Source: Actinobacteria bacterium casp-actino8 (lineage in GTDB: Bacteria; Actinomycetota; Acidimicrobiia; Acidimicrobiales; Ilumatobacteraceae). From it: a stretch of DNA of 18,758 nt. Below are positions 1 through 9,235 of the stretch, in pieces (position 1 is the first letter of the stretch; every line of letters begins with the position of its first letter). The position numbers were made by a program, and so were the translations under genes. The notes under the pieces are model-generated. The model did not search any database. It worked only from the letters and a program-made list of their open reading frames with translations, and was not told where the DNA came from. The DNA lies in the NCBI GenBank assembly GCA_001510455.1, contig LFFH01000020.1, positions 1-18,758 on the forward strand, in the 5' to 3' direction.

Positions 1-32
1 GCCGATCTGACCCGAGTCCCGACGAGCCGGGT

Positions 33-2513
33 TCACTCCTCGTCGTCGTGGGCGATGATCAAGGCGACCGACGACACCGTCTGGCCGTCCTCGACCGACA
101 TCACGCGAACCCCGGTGGCAGTGCGACCCTGGGAGGAAATGGCGCGAACCTGGGTGCGAATCGTCGAACCACCTGACGTGACGGCCACGATCTCGTCGTC
201 GATGCCAGCCATGAAGGCCGACACGACCATGCCTTTCTTCTCCTTGATCTGAATGCCGCGCACGCCCATACCGCCTCGACCTTGACGGTTGAACTTGTCG
301 AGTTGGGTGCGCTTGCCGTAGCCGGCCTGCGTGATCATGAGGATCGCCGCTTCGTCTCGAGCCACGTCGACACTCACCACTTCGTCACCGGCCCGCAACT
401 TCATGCCGCGCACACCAGCTGCCGCACGACCCATGGCCCGTACCTCGGTCTCGGAGAAGCGGATCGTCATACCCGACCGAGCCACCATGAAGATGTCGTC
501 GGTTCCCGAGGTTTCGATGACCCTCACCAACTCGTCACCGTCGCGCAGGTTGAGGGCGATGAAGCCATCACGACGTGCCTTGTCGTACTCGTTGAACGGC
601 GTCTTCTTCACCACACCGTTACGGGTCGCGAAGAACAGATAACGCTCGGCTGCGAAGTCGCGGGTGTCGATGATCGCTTCGATCGTCTCACCGGCCTGCA
701 GTGGCAACAGGTTCACGATCGGGACACCCTTGGCCGCTCTTTCACGTTCGGGGAGTTCGTGAGCACGCAGGCGATACACCTTGCCGCGGTTCGAGAAGAA
801 CAGCAGGTAGGCGTGAGCCGACGTGAAGATCACGTGCCGCACGATGTCGTCGGCCTTCAACTTGGCGCCGGTCACGCCCTTGCCGCCTCGGCCTTGCGTC
901 TTGAAGTTGGACGCGTGAACAGCCTTCACGTACTGGGCTTCGGTCATGACGACCACGAGTTCGGTGTCGTCGACCAGATCTTCGACGCTCATCTCGCCGG
1001 CGTCGAGGGCAATCGGGCAGACGCGCGGTGTGGCGAACCCTTCCTTGATCGCGACCAACTCGTCTTTGATGAGGTTTCGCAACTTGACGTCGTCGGCGAG
1101 GATCGCCTGCAGATCGGCGATGCGCTGAGTGAGCTCTGCGATCTCGGCTTCGAGGTCGATCCGCGAGAGGCGAGTGAGCTGACGCAGCTGCATGTCGAGA
1201 ATATCGATGGCCTGAACTTCGGTGAATTCGTAGGGCTTGGCCATCAACTGGTTCTTGGCGCTCGGAGCATCTTCGCTTTCGCGGATCAACTTGATGATCT
1301 TGTCGATGACGTTGAGGGCCTTGATGCGACCTTCGAGGAGATGGGCGCGTCGCTGAGCCTTGTCGAGGCGGAACTGAGTACGACGGGTCAGAACTTCGAT
1401 CTGATGTCGCAGGTATCCGTTGATGGCGTCGGCCAGTGTGAGCTGACGCGGAACGCCGTCGACGAGGGCCACCATGTTCACGCCGAAACTGGTCTGCAAC
1501 GACGTCAGCTTGTAGAGATTGTTGAGCACCACGTTGGCGTTGGCATCGCGCTTCAACGTGATTTCCAACTTCGTCTTGCCGCCGGACGAACCGTCGTTCA
1601 CGTCGGCGATGCCGTCGATGTCACCGGCGTCGACGAGTTCCTGAATGCGACCCGCGATGGACGAACAACTCGTCTGGTACGGAAGCTCGGTCACCACGAT
1701 CTGCATGGCACCACGCTTCGTCTCTTCGATGGTGGCGGTGGCCCGCATCTTCACACTGCCGCGACCCGTTCGGTAGGCGTCGATGATGCCGGCCCGTCCC
1801 AGAATCGAACCACCGGTCGGGAAGTCGGGACCTTTCACGAATTCCATGAGATCGTCGGACGTGGCGTCCGGTGTGAACAGAACGTGCACGCACGCGTCGA
1901 TCACTTCGCCCAGGTTGTGCGGTGGAATGTTCGTGGCCATACCAACTGCGATTCCCTGGCTGCCGTTCACCAACAAGTTGGGAAAGCGCGCCGGGAGAAC
2001 CGTCGGTTCTTCACGGCTGCCGTCGTAGGTAGCCACCATGTCGACGGTGTCTTCATCGATATCGGCGAGCAACTGCATGGCGAGCGGGTGCAGACGACAC
2101 TCGGTGTATCGACTGGCCGCCGGACCGAAGTCGGGTGATCCGTAGTTGCCGTGGAAGTCGATGAGCGGATGTCGAAGCGAGAACGGCTGAGCCATACGCA
2201 CCAATGCGTCGTAGATCGCGCTGTCACCGTGCGGGTGGTACTTGGCCATGGTGTCGCCGGACACGCGAGCCGATTTCACAAAGGGTCGATCGGGTCGGAA
2301 TCCCTGCTCCTCCATGTCCCAGATGATCCGGCGGTGCACGGGCTTCAGGCCGTCACGCACATCGGGAAGAGCGCGAGCCATGATGACCGACATGGCGTAA
2401 TCGAGGAACGAGCGTTCCATTTCGTCCTGCAGCGCAACGGGTTGCACGGGAACGATCGGTTCTTCGGGAGTGGCGTCGTCGGCCGGGGGCGGTGGTGTCT
2501 TCTTGGAAGCCAT
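33..2513 (-). CDS. gyrA: DNA gyrase subunit A
   Basis: GyrA is the breakage-reunion subunit of the A2B2 type II topoisomerase that introduces negative supercoils using ATP hydrolysed by GyrB. At 826 residues it has normal family length. The winged-helix/tower core starts near residue 30 with the family motif [23 protein letters not shown] is at 93-98 and the DNA-cleaving tyrosine is Tyr136 in RYTE. The quinolone-region positions equivalent to E. coli Ser83 and Asp87 are Ser98 and Asp102, the susceptible-type residues. The C-terminal beta-pinwheel carries the GyrA-box TQGRGGKG and a second QGRGGMG blade motif. Its ATG overlaps the gyrB stop by 1 nt (TGATG), so translation is probably coupled to gyrB. 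The poorly conserved first ~28 residues are Pro-rich. Identification is secure. Confidence 0.98.
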   Translation of the reverse strand: MASKKTPPPPADDATPEEPIVPVQPVALQDEMERSFLDYAMSVIMARALPDVRDGLKPVHRRIIWDMEEQGFRPDRPFVKSARVSGDTMAKYHPHGDSAIYDALVRMAQPFSLRHPLIDFHGNYGSPDFGPAASRYTECRLHPLAMQLLADIDEDTVDMVATYDGSREEPTVLPARFPNLLVNGSQGIAVGMATNIPPHNLGEVIDACVHVLFTPDATSDDLMEFVKGPDFPTGGSILGRAGIIDAYRTGRGSVKMRATATIEETKRGAMQIVVTELPYQTSCSSIAGRIQELVDAGDIDGIADVNDGSSGGKTKLEITLKRDANANVVLNNLYKLTSLQTSFGVNMVALVDGVPRQLTLADAINGYLRHQIEVLTRRTQFRLDKAQRRAHLLEGRIKALNVIDKIIKLIRESEDAPSAKNQLMAKPYEFTEVQAIDILDMQLRQLTRLSRIDLEAEIAELTQRIADLQAILADDVKLRNLIKDELVAIKEGFATPRVCPIALDAGEMSVEDLVDDTELVVVMTEAQYVKAVHASNFKTQGRGGKGVTGAKLKADDIVRHVIFTSAHAYLLFFSNRGKVYRLRAHELPERERAAKGVPIVNLLPLQAGETIEAIIDTRDFAAERYLFFATRNGVVKKTPFNEYDKARRDGFIALNLRDGDELVRVIETSGTDDIFMVARSGMTIRFSETEVRAMGRAAAGVRGMKLRAGDEVVSVDVARDEAAILMITQAGYGKRTQLDKFNRQGRGGMGVRGIQIKEKKGMVVSAFMAGIDDEIVAVTSGGSTIRTQVRAISSQGRTATGVRVMSVEDGQTVSSVALIIAHDDEE

Positions 2514-4465
2514 CAGATATCGAGGAACCTCACGTCTTTGGCGTTGGTCTGGATGAAATGCTTGCGACTCTCGACGTCGTCACCCATGAGGACGCCCATG
2601 ATCTCGTCGGCCAGAGCGGCCTCTTCGACCGTCACCTGCAGAAGTGTGCGCGATCCGGCTTCCATGGTGGTGGAGCGCAACTCTTCCCAGTCCATTTCGC
2701 CGAGACCTTTCAGGCGCTGGAACTCCTTCTTGTGGTTCGGGTGTTCTTCGAGGAATCGGTTCTTGGCCAGATCGTCCTTCAGATAAATCTTCTCCTTGCC
2801 GATCTCGGTGGAATAGAGCGGCGGCTGCGCGATGTACACGTAGCCGGCTTCCACGAGTGGGCGCATCTGTCGGAAGAAGAACGTGAGTAGCAACGTCCGG
2901 ATGTGGCTGCCGTCGACATCGGCGTCGGCGAGGATGATGATCTTGTGATAGCGCGACTTGGTCGCGTCGAACTCGTCGCCCACACCACCACCGATCGCCG
3001 TCACCAACGCGGTCACTTCGGCGTTCTTCAGCATCTTGTCGAGTCGCGCTCGTTCGACGTTCAGGATCTTGCCGCGGATCGGAAGGATGGCCTGTGTGCG
3101 CGGATCGCGTGCGTCGAGAGCGGTTCCACCGGCCGAGTCGCCCTCGACGATGAAGATCTCGCTCTCTTCCGGATTACCACTCGTGCAGTCCTTCAACTTG
3201 TCGGGCATGCCAGCACCACTGAGGGCTGTCTTTCGTCGCACGGCGTTACGGGCATTCTTGGCCGCGACTCGGGCCTGCGCCGCCGCTTGGGCCTTCTTCA
3301 CGACCTTGTTCGCCTCGGTCGGGTTCTCATCGAGCCATTCGGTGAGTCGTTCGTTGGTGGCCTTCTGCACGAACGAGCGCATGGAGACGTTGCCCAACTT
3401 GGCCTTGGTCTGACCTTCGAACTGTGGTTCCGACAACTTGACCGACACGATGGCGGTGATGCCTTCTCGGATGTCCTCACCGAGCAGGTTGTCGTCCTTC
3501 TCCTTCAACAAGCCGCGTGATCGCGCGTACTTGTTGACCACGCTCGTGAGCGCCGTCTTGAAACCTTCGACGTGCATACCGCCTTCGGTGGTGCTGATGC
3601 CGTTCGCGTAACCGTGAATGCCTTCGTGGTATCCGGTGTTCCACTGCATGGCGATGTCGAGGGTTTGACCCTCTTCTTCGTCTTCGTAGTGAGCGACCTT
3701 GTTGAAGAGAGACTCCTTCGACTGATTGAGGTGCTTCACGAAGTCGACGATGCCGCCCTTGTATTGGAAGGTGACGTCTTGTTCCTTGCCCGGCCGCTCG
3801 TCCTTGAAGACGATCTCGAGACCGCGGTTCAAAAATGCCATCGTCTGCAGACGTTCGAGAACCGTACGGGCCACGAACTCGGTGCCCTCCGACGCGAAGA
3901 TCGTGGCGTCGGGCCAGAACGTGACGCTGGTGCCAGTGGTTCGACCGCGAGCCGGCGTGGCGCCGGTCGACGCCAGCTTGCCGCTCGGCTTGCCTCCCTT
4001 GGTGAATTCCTGTTCGTAGCGCTTGCCGTCACGATCGATCTCGATCGTGAGGCGGCTCGAGAGAGCGTTCACGACCGACACGCCCACACCGTGCAGACCA
4101 CCGGACACCTTGTAGCCCTCACCTCCGAACTTGCCGCCGGCGTGCAACACGGTGAGGACGACCTCGGCTGCACTCTTGCCCTTGTGCGGACCCGACGGAT
4201 ACGGGTCGACCGGGATTCCACGGCCGTTGTCGTCGACTCGACAGCCACCGTCGGCCAGGAGCGTGACCCCGATGCGTGTGCAAAAGCCGGCCATCGCCTC
4301 GTCGACCGAGTTGTCGACGACTTCCCAGATGAGGTGGTGGAGGCCCGCCAAACCGGTGGAGCCGATGTACATGCCCGGGCGCTTGCGCACCGGATCCAAC
4401 CCCTCGAGAACCTGGATGTCTTTGGCGCCGTAATCGGCAGCGGGGGTCGCGTTCTTGGTGGTCAC
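2513..4465 (-). CDS. gyrB: DNA gyrase subunit B
   Basis: GyrB is the ATPase and TOPRIM subunit of gyrase. The 650-residue protein has the GHKL ATPase motifs RKRPGMYIG (27-35), [10 protein letters not shown] (48-57, with the catalytic-type Glu), DNGRGIP (79-85) and the ATP-lid motif [15 protein letters not shown] (122-136). These are followed by the transducer domain and the TOPRIM motifs IVEGDSAGG (439-447) and DADVDGSH (514-521). The length fits the actinobacterial/Gram-positive type without the ~170-residue E. coli insertion. The start is GTG at 4465, preceded by a GAGG sequence about 6 nt upstream. This gives the usual MTTKN...[21 protein letters not shown]-terminus. The gene lies immediately upstream of gyrA in the same transcript and probably has its own promoter in the 4466-4649 gap. 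Confidence 0.98.
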   Translation of the reverse strand: MTTKNATPAADYGAKDIQVLEGLDPVRKRPGMYIGSTGLAGLHHLIWEVVDNSVDEAMAGFCTRIGVTLLADGGCRVDDNGRGIPVDPYPSGPHKGKSAAEVVLTVLHAGGKFGGEGYKVSGGLHGVGVSVVNALSSRLTIEIDRDGKRYEQEFTKGGKPSGKLASTGATPARGRTTGTSVTFWPDATIFASEGTEFVARTVLERLQTMAFLNRGLEIVFKDERPGKEQDVTFQYKGGIVDFVKHLNQSKESLFNKVAHYEDEEEGQTLDIAMQWNTGYHEGIHGYANGISTTEGGMHVEGFKTALTSVVNKYARSRGLLKEKDDNLLGEDIREGITAIVSVKLSEPQFEGQTKAKLGNVSMRSFVQKATNERLTEWLDENPTEANKVVKKAQAAAQARVAAKNARNAVRRKTALSGAGMPDKLKDCTSGNPEESEIFIVEGDSAGGTALDARDPRTQAILPIRGKILNVERARLDKMLKNAEVTALVTAIGGGVGDEFDATKSRYHKIIILADADVDGSHIRTLLLTFFFRQMRPLVEAGYVYIAQPPLYSTEIGKEKIYLKDDLAKNRFLEEHPNHKKEFQRLKGLGEMDWEELRSTTMEAGSRTLLQVTVEEAALADEIMGVLMGDDVESRKHFIQTNAKDVRFLDI

Positions 4466-4556
4466 GGATACCTCGGGAGTGGGGATGACGGGCGGTCGGA
4501 ACTGTGAGCGGCTGGGGCCGCCACGAGGCGATCGCCACGTCGTAGCAACGTCGAAA

Positions 4557-4562
4557 ATTCTA
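4557..4562 (-). promoter_or_regulatory. possible gyrB -10 box
   Basis: On the minus strand the 184-bp gap upstream of gyrB contains TAGAAT, a good match to an actinobacterial housekeeping -10 (TANNNT). It lies about 90 nt before the GTG start and just after a short relatively AT-rich stretch. I see no convincing -35 at 17-18 nt: the nearest TTG-type hexamer, TTGCCA, is 22 nt away. The call therefore rests on the -10, on the terminator-like hairpin immediately upstream, and on the need for a promoter after that hairpin. Confidence 0.3.
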
Positions 4563-4610
4563 CCTCAAGAAAGGTCCGAAATCGTGGCAAAACACACACT
4601 CTGAGCAGGG

Positions 4611-4632
4611 AAAACGTACCCCTGTCGGGGGT
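4611..4632 (-). terminator. terminator-like hairpin after the dnaN-recF-DUF721 genes
   Basis: Read on the minus strand, ACCCC-cgaca-GGGGT (4632-4618) forms a GC-rich 5-bp stem with a 5-nt loop. Three nucleotides later comes TTTT (4614-4611). It begins 18 bp after the DUF721 stop codon, where an intrinsic terminator would be expected. The short stem and short T-run make it weak, so readthrough into gyrB is possible. Confidence 0.4.
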
Positions 4633-4649
4633 CACGTTCGCAGGTCGAA

Positions 4650-4949
4650 TCAGCGGCGTCGAGCGACCGTGATGTCGAGTCGTTCCACGGCCATTCCGCC
4701 CCCGGCTCGGAGGCGCTCGACGACCTCGGAATGGAGGATCTTCAACTGAGTCGCCCAGGCCGGATCGTCGACTTCCACGACCAGTACACCCTCGTCGAGT
4801 TTGAGGGGTCGGCAGTGAGCCGCCACCTGATCGCCCACCAGCTCGGCCCACCGAGAGAACACCGACACCGTGGTCGCCCGGTCACCACCTTTCAGGGACG
4901 CCAGAAGTCGGTCCATCGACTCCGACAAGGGGCGGGGTTCGGAGCTCAT
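4650..4949 (-). CDS. DUF721 (DciA-like) protein
   Basis: This 99-residue protein occupies the position of Mycobacterium Rv0004, between recF and gyrB. It has the DUF721 pattern: an N-terminal helical segment (MDRLLASLKGGD, 12-23), then VFSRWAELVGDQVAAHCRPLKLDEGVLVVEVDDPAWATQL-type core features with the conserved W...VG..VA.H..P and the later W...L, and a C-terminal region. DUF721 proteins are related to DciA, the replicative-helicase operator/loader of bacteria lacking DnaC, so a role in helicase loading is plausible. The ATG at 4949 overlaps the recF stop by 4 nt (ATGA), which indicates translational coupling with recF. The DciA function is inferred from family and location; the DUF721 assignment itself is firm. 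Confidence 0.85.
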   Translation of the reverse strand: MSSEPRPLSESMDRLLASLKGGDRATTVSVFSRWAELVGDQVAAHCRPLKLDEGVLVVEVDDPAWATQLKILHSEVVERLRAGGGMAVERLDITVARRR

Positions 4950-6025
4950 GCCACCACCGTGCCGGCGTCGATTCGAAGGACCCGATCCGGGTTGGCGGCA
5001 TCAGGCAGCGGACTGGCCGTCGTGATGACCACCTGTCCGTCCGGAAGATGCTCGAGAAGGGCGGAACAGCGGTCCGGGTCGAGTTCGCTCAGCACGTCGT
5101 CCAGAACGAGAAGCGGGGTCATGTCGGTGGTCTCGGCCACCAGACGATGAGCGGCCAACCGCATGGCCAGAGCCAAGGAGCGCATTTCGCCCTGGCTTGC
5201 GTGCGTGCGAGCCGGCATCGAGCCGATCGACAGCTCGAGGTCGTCACGGTGTGGTCCGACCGTCGACACCCCTCGGCGAACGTCATCGGAGCGGGCGGCC
5301 GCCAAGGCCGACTTCATCCCGACTCGCCGCCACTCGGGTTCGTAGCGCAGCCCGACCGCCACTGGGTCGCCAGCGATGCGGTGATAGGCCTCCTCGACCC
5401 GAGGCTGCAACCTCCCCACCAACGTGGCCCGTACCTGGCCGACCTCGTCGGCCACCGAGGCCAATCGGTCGTCCCAGACGTCGAGCGAAAAGGCGATCTC
5501 GTCGGTCAGTCGCCCCCCGCACTGCTTCAACAAGGTGTTGCGCTGCTTCAACACTCGTTCGAGGTCGAGCCGAAGAGCGTCATGTTTGACGGCGAGTGAC
5601 ACCGCTGTGTCGTCGAGATATCGGCGACGCTCGGCCGGTGAACCCTTCACCAACTCCAGGTCGTCCGGCGAGAACACGGTGACTCGCATGACACCGAGAA
5701 GATCACGAGTGCGCGGAAGTCGCTGTCGATTCACCTGAGCCGTGATGCGACCCTGCCGTGGAACAGCTATCTCGACCAACACGTCGCGACCATCGGAGTG
5801 ACGAATCGTCGCCCGCACGAATGCTTCGTCGGCACCGTTGCGAACGAGAACCGTCGGTGGGACGTTGCGAAAACTCTCGAGCGTGGCGAGAAAGGCCATC
5901 GCTTCGGCGACGTTCGTCTTGCCTTGGGCGTTGCGACCGATGATCGCCGTGACTCCTGGATTCAAATCGAACGAGGCTCGCTCGTAGTTGCGGAAGTCGA
6001 CGAGCTCGAGTCGCTCGACGTACAT
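4946..6025 (-). CDS. recF: DNA replication/repair ATPase RecF
   Basis: RecF is an SMC-like ABC ATPase that loads RecA via RecO/RecR at gaps and stalled forks. The 359-residue protein starts MYVERLELVDFRNY, the standard RecF N-terminus. It carries Walker A GRNAQGKT (30-37), the ABC signature ASQGEMRS (276-283) and Walker B PLLVLDD (304-310) followed by VLSELD. An intact domain-II coiled-coil region lies between them. Length is typical. The ATG overlaps the dnaN stop by 1 nt (TGATG). The dnaN-recF order without an intervening gnd-type gene resembles Mycobacterium rather than Streptomyces. Confidence 0.97.
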   Translation of the reverse strand: MYVERLELVDFRNYERASFDLNPGVTAIIGRNAQGKTNVAEAMAFLATLESFRNVPPTVLVRNGADEAFVRATIRHSDGRDVLVEIAVPRQGRITAQVNRQRLPRTRDLLGVMRVTVFSPDDLELVKGSPAERRRYLDDTAVSLAVKHDALRLDLERVLKQRNTLLKQCGGRLTDEIAFSLDVWDDRLASVADEVGQVRATLVGRLQPRVEEAYHRIAGDPVAVGLRYEPEWRRVGMKSALAAARSDDVRRGVSTVGPHRDDLELSIGSMPARTHASQGEMRSLALAMRLAAHRLVAETTDMTPLLVLDDVLSELDPDRCSALLEHLPDGQVVITTASPLPDAANPDRVLRIDAGTVVA

Positions 6026-7131
6026 CAGGAACGCAGAGGCATGAGGAGGTACGTGTAGTCGGCTTTCGCGGCGTCGCCGTCGACCACCGGGCGAATGACG
6101 GCCAGCTTGCCGGGTTCACTCGTCTGGATCGACACCGTCTCGGTGGAGCAGGCGTCGATGCCAGCTGCGAGCAATTCGTTGTTGAACGATATCTCGATCT
6201 CGTTGCCCGAAAGTTCGGCCTCGATGTTCTCGACGGCTTCCCCGCTGTCCTGGCTGATCATGCGCAACGTGACTCCGTCGGCGTCCATACGAATTCGCAG
6301 TGGTGTGCCGATCGGATCGCGGGCCACCAACTTCACACGACGAATGGCGTCGAGCAGAGAGTCGCGCCCGATGACGAGCTGATTGGGGGGACTCGGTGGA
6401 ATGAGACGTTGGTAGTCGGCGAACGTGCCCGAAATGAGACGCGTGACGAGTCGCATGTTGCCCACTGAGAAGGTGGCGTCGTTCTCGGTGATGTCGATCG
6501 ACACGTTCTCGGCCCCACCCAACAGTCGCTGCAGTTCTCCGAGGGCTCGCGCCGGAACCACGAAACGTGATCCGTCCGGGAGAACAGCCGCGGCGATGTC
6601 GCGAATGGCCAAGCGGTACGAGTCGGTCGCCACCAGTCGTAGAACTCCGTCGACACTGGTCACGAGCACGCCGGTGAGCACACCACGTGCGTCGTCGGTA
6701 CTCGCGGCCCGCACGACCTGTTTCAGTGCCTCGGCGAGGTCGGCGGCCGAAATGCTCACTCCGCTTCCCACCGAACCGGTCCACTTCGGGAAATCACCTT
6801 CCGCTCCCACGGGAACGGTGAAGTTCACACGGCCGGCCGAGATGAGCACCTTGTCGCCCGACAGTTCGATTTCGACGGCACCCGACGGCAACGAACGAAC
6901 GACCTCGCTCGCCAACTTCGCCGGAACCAACGCGACCCCGTCGGTACCTCCGGCCACGTCGACCGTCGACTCGATCGTGAGGTCGCCGTCCGTACCGGTC
7001 ACGCGCAACTGAGTTCCGGCCAACACCAAGCGCAGACACGACAACGTCGGATTGGTGGCTCGTCCGGTCGCCGCCCGACTGCTGGCACCGAAGGCTTCGG
7101 CCAGGACGTCTCGTTCACAACGGAACTTCAC
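6025..7131 (-). CDS. dnaN: DNA polymerase III beta subunit (sliding clamp)
   Basis: DnaN is the ring-shaped clamp that tethers DNA polymerase III and other clamp-binding proteins to DNA. The 368-residue protein starts MKFRCERDVLAEAFGASSRA and ends with the family C-terminus YLLMPLRS. Three repeated clamp folds can be followed, including LEIEL-type strands and the region VSRLISGTFADYQRLIP. The start is GTG at 7131, preceded by GGGAGGAA, giving a good Shine-Dalgarno with ~8 nt spacing. A competing ATG 7 nt upstream is out of frame. The gene is read away from the dnaA-dnaN intergenic region, which carries DnaA boxes, and probably has a promoter there. Confidence 0.97.
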   Translation of the reverse strand: MKFRCERDVLAEAFGASSRAATGRATNPTLSCLRLVLAGTQLRVTGTDGDLTIESTVDVAGGTDGVALVPAKLASEVVRSLPSGAVEIELSGDKVLISAGRVNFTVPVGAEGDFPKWTGSVGSGVSISAADLAEALKQVVRAASTDDARGVLTGVLVTSVDGVLRLVATDSYRLAIRDIAAAVLPDGSRFVVPARALGELQRLLGGAENVSIDITENDATFSVGNMRLVTRLISGTFADYQRLIPPSPPNQLVIGRDSLLDAIRRVKLVARDPIGTPLRIRMDADGVTLRMISQDSGEAVENIEAELSGNEIEISFNNELLAAGIDACSTETVSIQTSEPGKLAVIRPVVDGDAAKADYTYLLMPLRS

Positions 7132-7412
7132 GACTCATTCCTCCCGCTGACGAACGCACGGCGCTCCGAACCTTTCGGGCTTGTCGTCGTCATCTCATGA
7201 TGTTTCGAACCAATAGCAGTAATAACACCTGTGGATTGTGGACGACGGGTGATATGTCCTGCATGACATCTGTTTCGCGCCGCGCGCCCTTGTCCACATT
7301 CGTCCACATGACGCGAGGCTGTGACCAGCGCGTCAGTGGACAACCCTCGGTTGTTCACAGCGCGACCCCCTGGTCGACCACAGCACGTCCACATGTTCGT
7401 CCCCAACTCGAG
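7132..7412. other. dnaA-dnaN intergenic region with DnaA-box cluster (candidate oriC)
   Basis: No gene fits here. DnaA-box-like 9-mers are dense. A perfect TTGTCCACA lies at 7290-7298 and TCGTCCACA at 7300-7308. On the opposite strand TCGTCCACA is at 7237-7245, CAATCCACA at 7230-7238 and TTGTCCACT at 7335-7343. TTGTTCACA is at 7351-7359, and weaker matches lie at 7374-7382 and 7385-7393. A relatively AT-rich segment at about 7194-7232, containing a TAATAACACC run, is the best candidate unwinding element. In most actinobacteria oriC lies between dnaA and dnaN, so this is the primary origin candidate. The dnaN promoter must also lie here but I cannot place it confidently. Confidence 0.8.
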
Positions 7413-8792
7413 TCACCCCAGCTTCAGTGTCTTGATGAGCATCGTGACCTGGTCGTAGGTCTGCGTGCGCTCTTTCATGAGGCGCTGGATCTTCTCGACC
7501 GCATGAATGACCGTCGTGTGATCGCGGCCCCCGAACAAACGAGCGATGGCCGGATACGAAAGATCGGTGAGCTCTCGGAACACGTACATCGCCTCCTGGC
7601 GGGCGGCGACGAGTGGGCGTTGACGACTCTTGCCTTGCAAGGCCTCGACACTGAAACCCAGCAAACGGGCGATTTCGTCGAGCAATTCCTGATCGGTGCG
7701 CTGTTTCGGGACCTGGTCGGTCAGAAGGTCTTCGAGAAGCCGTTCGGCCTGAGCCACGGTGACGTCCACCTGATTAAGACTTGCGTAGGCGCTCACTCGG
7801 ATGAGCGCCCCTTCGAGTTCACGGATGTTGGAGGTCACCTTGGAGGCGATGAACTCGAGGACGTCGGCCGGGAACTCGGTGCCTTCCCGTTCGGCTTTGT
7901 TCCGAAGGATGGCCAGACGGGTTTCGAGATCGGGCGGTTGGACGTCGGTGATCAGACCCCATCGGAAACGACCGATGAGTCGCTCCTCGAGATTGGGGAT
8001 GGCGTCGGGCACGCGATCCGACGAGATCACGATCTGTTTGTTGGCTCCGTGCAACGAGTTGAAGGTGTGGAAGAACTCCTCCTGCAGACCTTCCTTGCCT
8101 TCCATGAACTGGATGTCGTCGATGAGGAGGACGTCGATATCGCGGTAACGGCGCTTGAAGTTGGCGATGGAGGCCGAACGGATCCCGTCGACGTATTCGT
8201 TCAGGAACGATTCGGTGGTGATGTATCGCACCTGGTAGTGGCTGTAGTTCTGAATGACGTAATGCCCGATGGCATGAAGGAGATGGGTCTTGCCGAGACC
8301 CGCCGATCCGTAGATGAAGAGTGGGTTGTAGCTACGGGCCGGTGTTTCGGCCACCCGTTGGGCGGCGGCCAGAGCAAAGCTGTTCGACGCGCCGCGGACG
8401 AAGGTCTCGAACGTGTAGCGAGGATTGAGTCCGGCGCGCTCGGCCGGACTCTCGACATTGGTCCGGGTCAGGGTGGCGACGTTCGTGGCGTTGATCGACG
8501 ATGCGACCTCGGCGACTTCGGTGGGTTGGCTCGACACTTCGGCCGGCGCCACCACTTCCACCTCGAGCTGACGGGTTCCGAGACCGATCTCGACGAAGGC
8601 ATCGGTCACCAAGGGCAGATATCGAGAGAGGATCTTGTCGCGCACCGTTCCACTCGGTACGGCGAGGCGCACGGTGAGATCGTCGGACGGCAAGGCGTGG
8701 ACATCGTTGAACGTCGAGTACCACACCGCATCGGAGACCTGTGCTCGCAACAATTGCGAGACGGCTGTCCACATGTTCTCCTGGTTCTCCAC
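7413..8792 (-). CDS. dnaA: chromosomal replication initiator DnaA
   Basis: DnaA is the AAA+ initiator that binds 9-mer boxes and melts oriC. This 459-residue protein has domain I (1-~85) and a short variable domain II to ~125. Domain III has Walker A GSAGLGKT (162-169) and Walker B LLIDDIQF (222-229). Domain IV carries the DnaA signature GGRDHTTVIHA (421-431). The start is GTG at 8792, preceded by AGAGGGGAA about 9 nt upstream. The internal ATG at codon 7 would also have a GGAG but would remove part of the domain I helix. Domain II is short compared with Streptomyces or Mycobacterium, which is common in deeper-branching actinobacteria. A DnaA-box-like CTGTCCACA lies inside the gene near its start (8765-8773). 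Confidence 0.98.
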   Translation of the reverse strand: MENQENMWTAVSQLLRAQVSDAVWYSTFNDVHALPSDDLTVRLAVPSGTVRDKILSRYLPLVTDAFVEIGLGTRQLEVEVVAPAEVSSQPTEVAEVASSINATNVATLTRTNVESPAERAGLNPRYTFETFVRGASNSFALAAAQRVAETPARSYNPLFIYGSAGLGKTHLLHAIGHYVIQNYSHYQVRYITTESFLNEYVDGIRSASIANFKRRYRDIDVLLIDDIQFMEGKEGLQEEFFHTFNSLHGANKQIVISSDRVPDAIPNLEERLIGRFRWGLITDVQPPDLETRLAILRNKAEREGTEFPADVLEFIASKVTSNIRELEGALIRVSAYASLNQVDVTVAQAERLLEDLLTDQVPKQRTDQELLDEIARLLGFSVEALQGKSRQRPLVAARQEAMYVFRELTDLSYPAIARLFGGRDHTTVIHAVEKIQRLMKERTQTYDQVTMLIKTLKLG

Positions 8793-8817
8793 CTGCGGTT
8801 CCCCTCTGACGTCCCCC

Positions 8818-8856
8818 TAGTCGTCCACAGCGGTATCCACAAGTTGTGGACGACTA
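8818..8856. promoter_or_regulatory. nested DnaA-box inverted repeats upstream of dnaA
   Basis: TAGTCGTCCACA (8818-8829) is repeated exactly in inverse orientation as TGTGGACGACTA (8845-8856), a perfect 12-bp inverted repeat with a 15-bp spacer. Within it a second perfect repeat, TCCACAA-G-TTGTGGA (8836-8850), pairs the middle box with the right-hand box. The left and right boxes are both TCGTCCACA and the middle one is GTATCCACA. The dnaA start is only 25 bp away, so DnaA bound here could repress its own transcription. Confidence 0.7.
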
Positions 8857-8999
8857 ATTTGCGATGATTTCTGGCCCCTGACCTGGGAGGGTCCCGAACG
8901 GTGAATGGATGTCACGATGCGGGGAAGTCAGGGAGACGCGATAGTAGCAGGCTGTGGATAGTGGACAAAAAGGGGCCACCAACGAATCGTGAGTCAAGG

Positions 9000-9029
9000 T
9001 TGCCCCGATTGCCCAAAGCGCCGTAGCCT
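9000..9029 (+). promoter_or_regulatory. putative rpmH operon promoter
   Basis: TTGCCC (9000-9005) and TAGCCT (9024-9029) are separated by 18 bp, a reasonable actinobacterial sigma-70 pair. They would give a leader of about 65 nt before the rpmH GTG. The same TAGCCT hexamer also occurs upstream of two other genes in the window, which supports its use as a -10 in this organism. It has not been tested. Confidence 0.4.
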
Positions 9030-9100
9030 GCGCCGATGCGTCGACCGCGGTCGACCGTCCGCCATCGCCCGATCGTCTGGGCGGACTCGAGGAGCCTTTC

Positions 9101-9235
9101 GTGAAGCGTACGTACCAACCGAACAAGAAGCGCCGGTCGATGAAGCACGGCTTTCGCGCTCGTATGTCCACCCGCGCTGGGCGCGCCGTGCTGAAGTCGC
9201 GTCGCCTCAAGGGCCGCCACCGCCTGTCGGCTTGA
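9101..9235 (+). CDS. rpmH: 50S ribosomal protein L34
   Basis: L34 is a small, very basic protein of the large ribosomal subunit. Translation from GTG at 9101 gives 44 residues starting (M)[21 protein letters not shown] and ending in the family pattern [11 protein letters not shown]. The length and sequence are standard. AGGAG (9089-9093) lies 7 nt before the start. The TGA stop shares bases with the TTG proposed as the rnpA start, the usual tight rpmH-rnpA linkage. It is the first gene of the plus-strand block diverging from dnaA. Confidence 0.97.
   Translation: MKRTYQPNKKRRSMKHGFRARMSTRAGRAVLKSRRLKGRHRLSA

Larger units (their letters stand above)
8793..9100. other. dnaA-rpmH divergent intergenic region with DnaA boxes
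   Basis: This 308-bp gap has no coding gene. DnaA-box-like sites are TCGTCCACA (8821-8829), GTATCCACA (8833-8841) and TCGTCCACA reversed (8845-8853). CTATCCACA reversed (8953-8961) and TTGTCCACT reversed (8960-8968) overlap by two bases. An AT-rich stretch follows the first group (8854-8875). The first three sites lie close upstream of dnaA and probably mediate dnaA autoregulation. The whole region could be the second half of a bipartite origin, because the divergent dnaA/rpmH gene orientation switches here. Confidence 0.7.

Noticed and set aside
1..32. Possible terminator hairpin after gyrA
   Set aside because: Only a 4-bp CCCG/CGGG pairing is available and no T-run follows within the window.
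282..2138. A 618-residue open frame on the plus strand opposite gyrA
   Set aside because: It is an antisense shadow of the high-GC gyrA frame. The composition is rich in His, Arg, Gly and Val, no domain is recognisable, and gyrA is beyond doubt.
3572..4507. A 311-residue plus-strand frame opposite gyrB
   Set aside because: It is a shadow of the gyrB third-codon-position GC bias, with no recognisable domains.
7197..8867. A 556-residue open frame on the plus strand opposite dnaA
   Set aside because: It is the complement of the dnaA frame and extends into the DnaA-box gap. It has no family motifs or ribosome binding site.
8854..8990. Possible small gene between dnaA and rpmH
   Set aside because: The open frames here are antisense extensions of the rpmH and rnpA region. 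No start with a ribosome binding site and no conserved sequence was seen, and the DnaA boxes explain the region.
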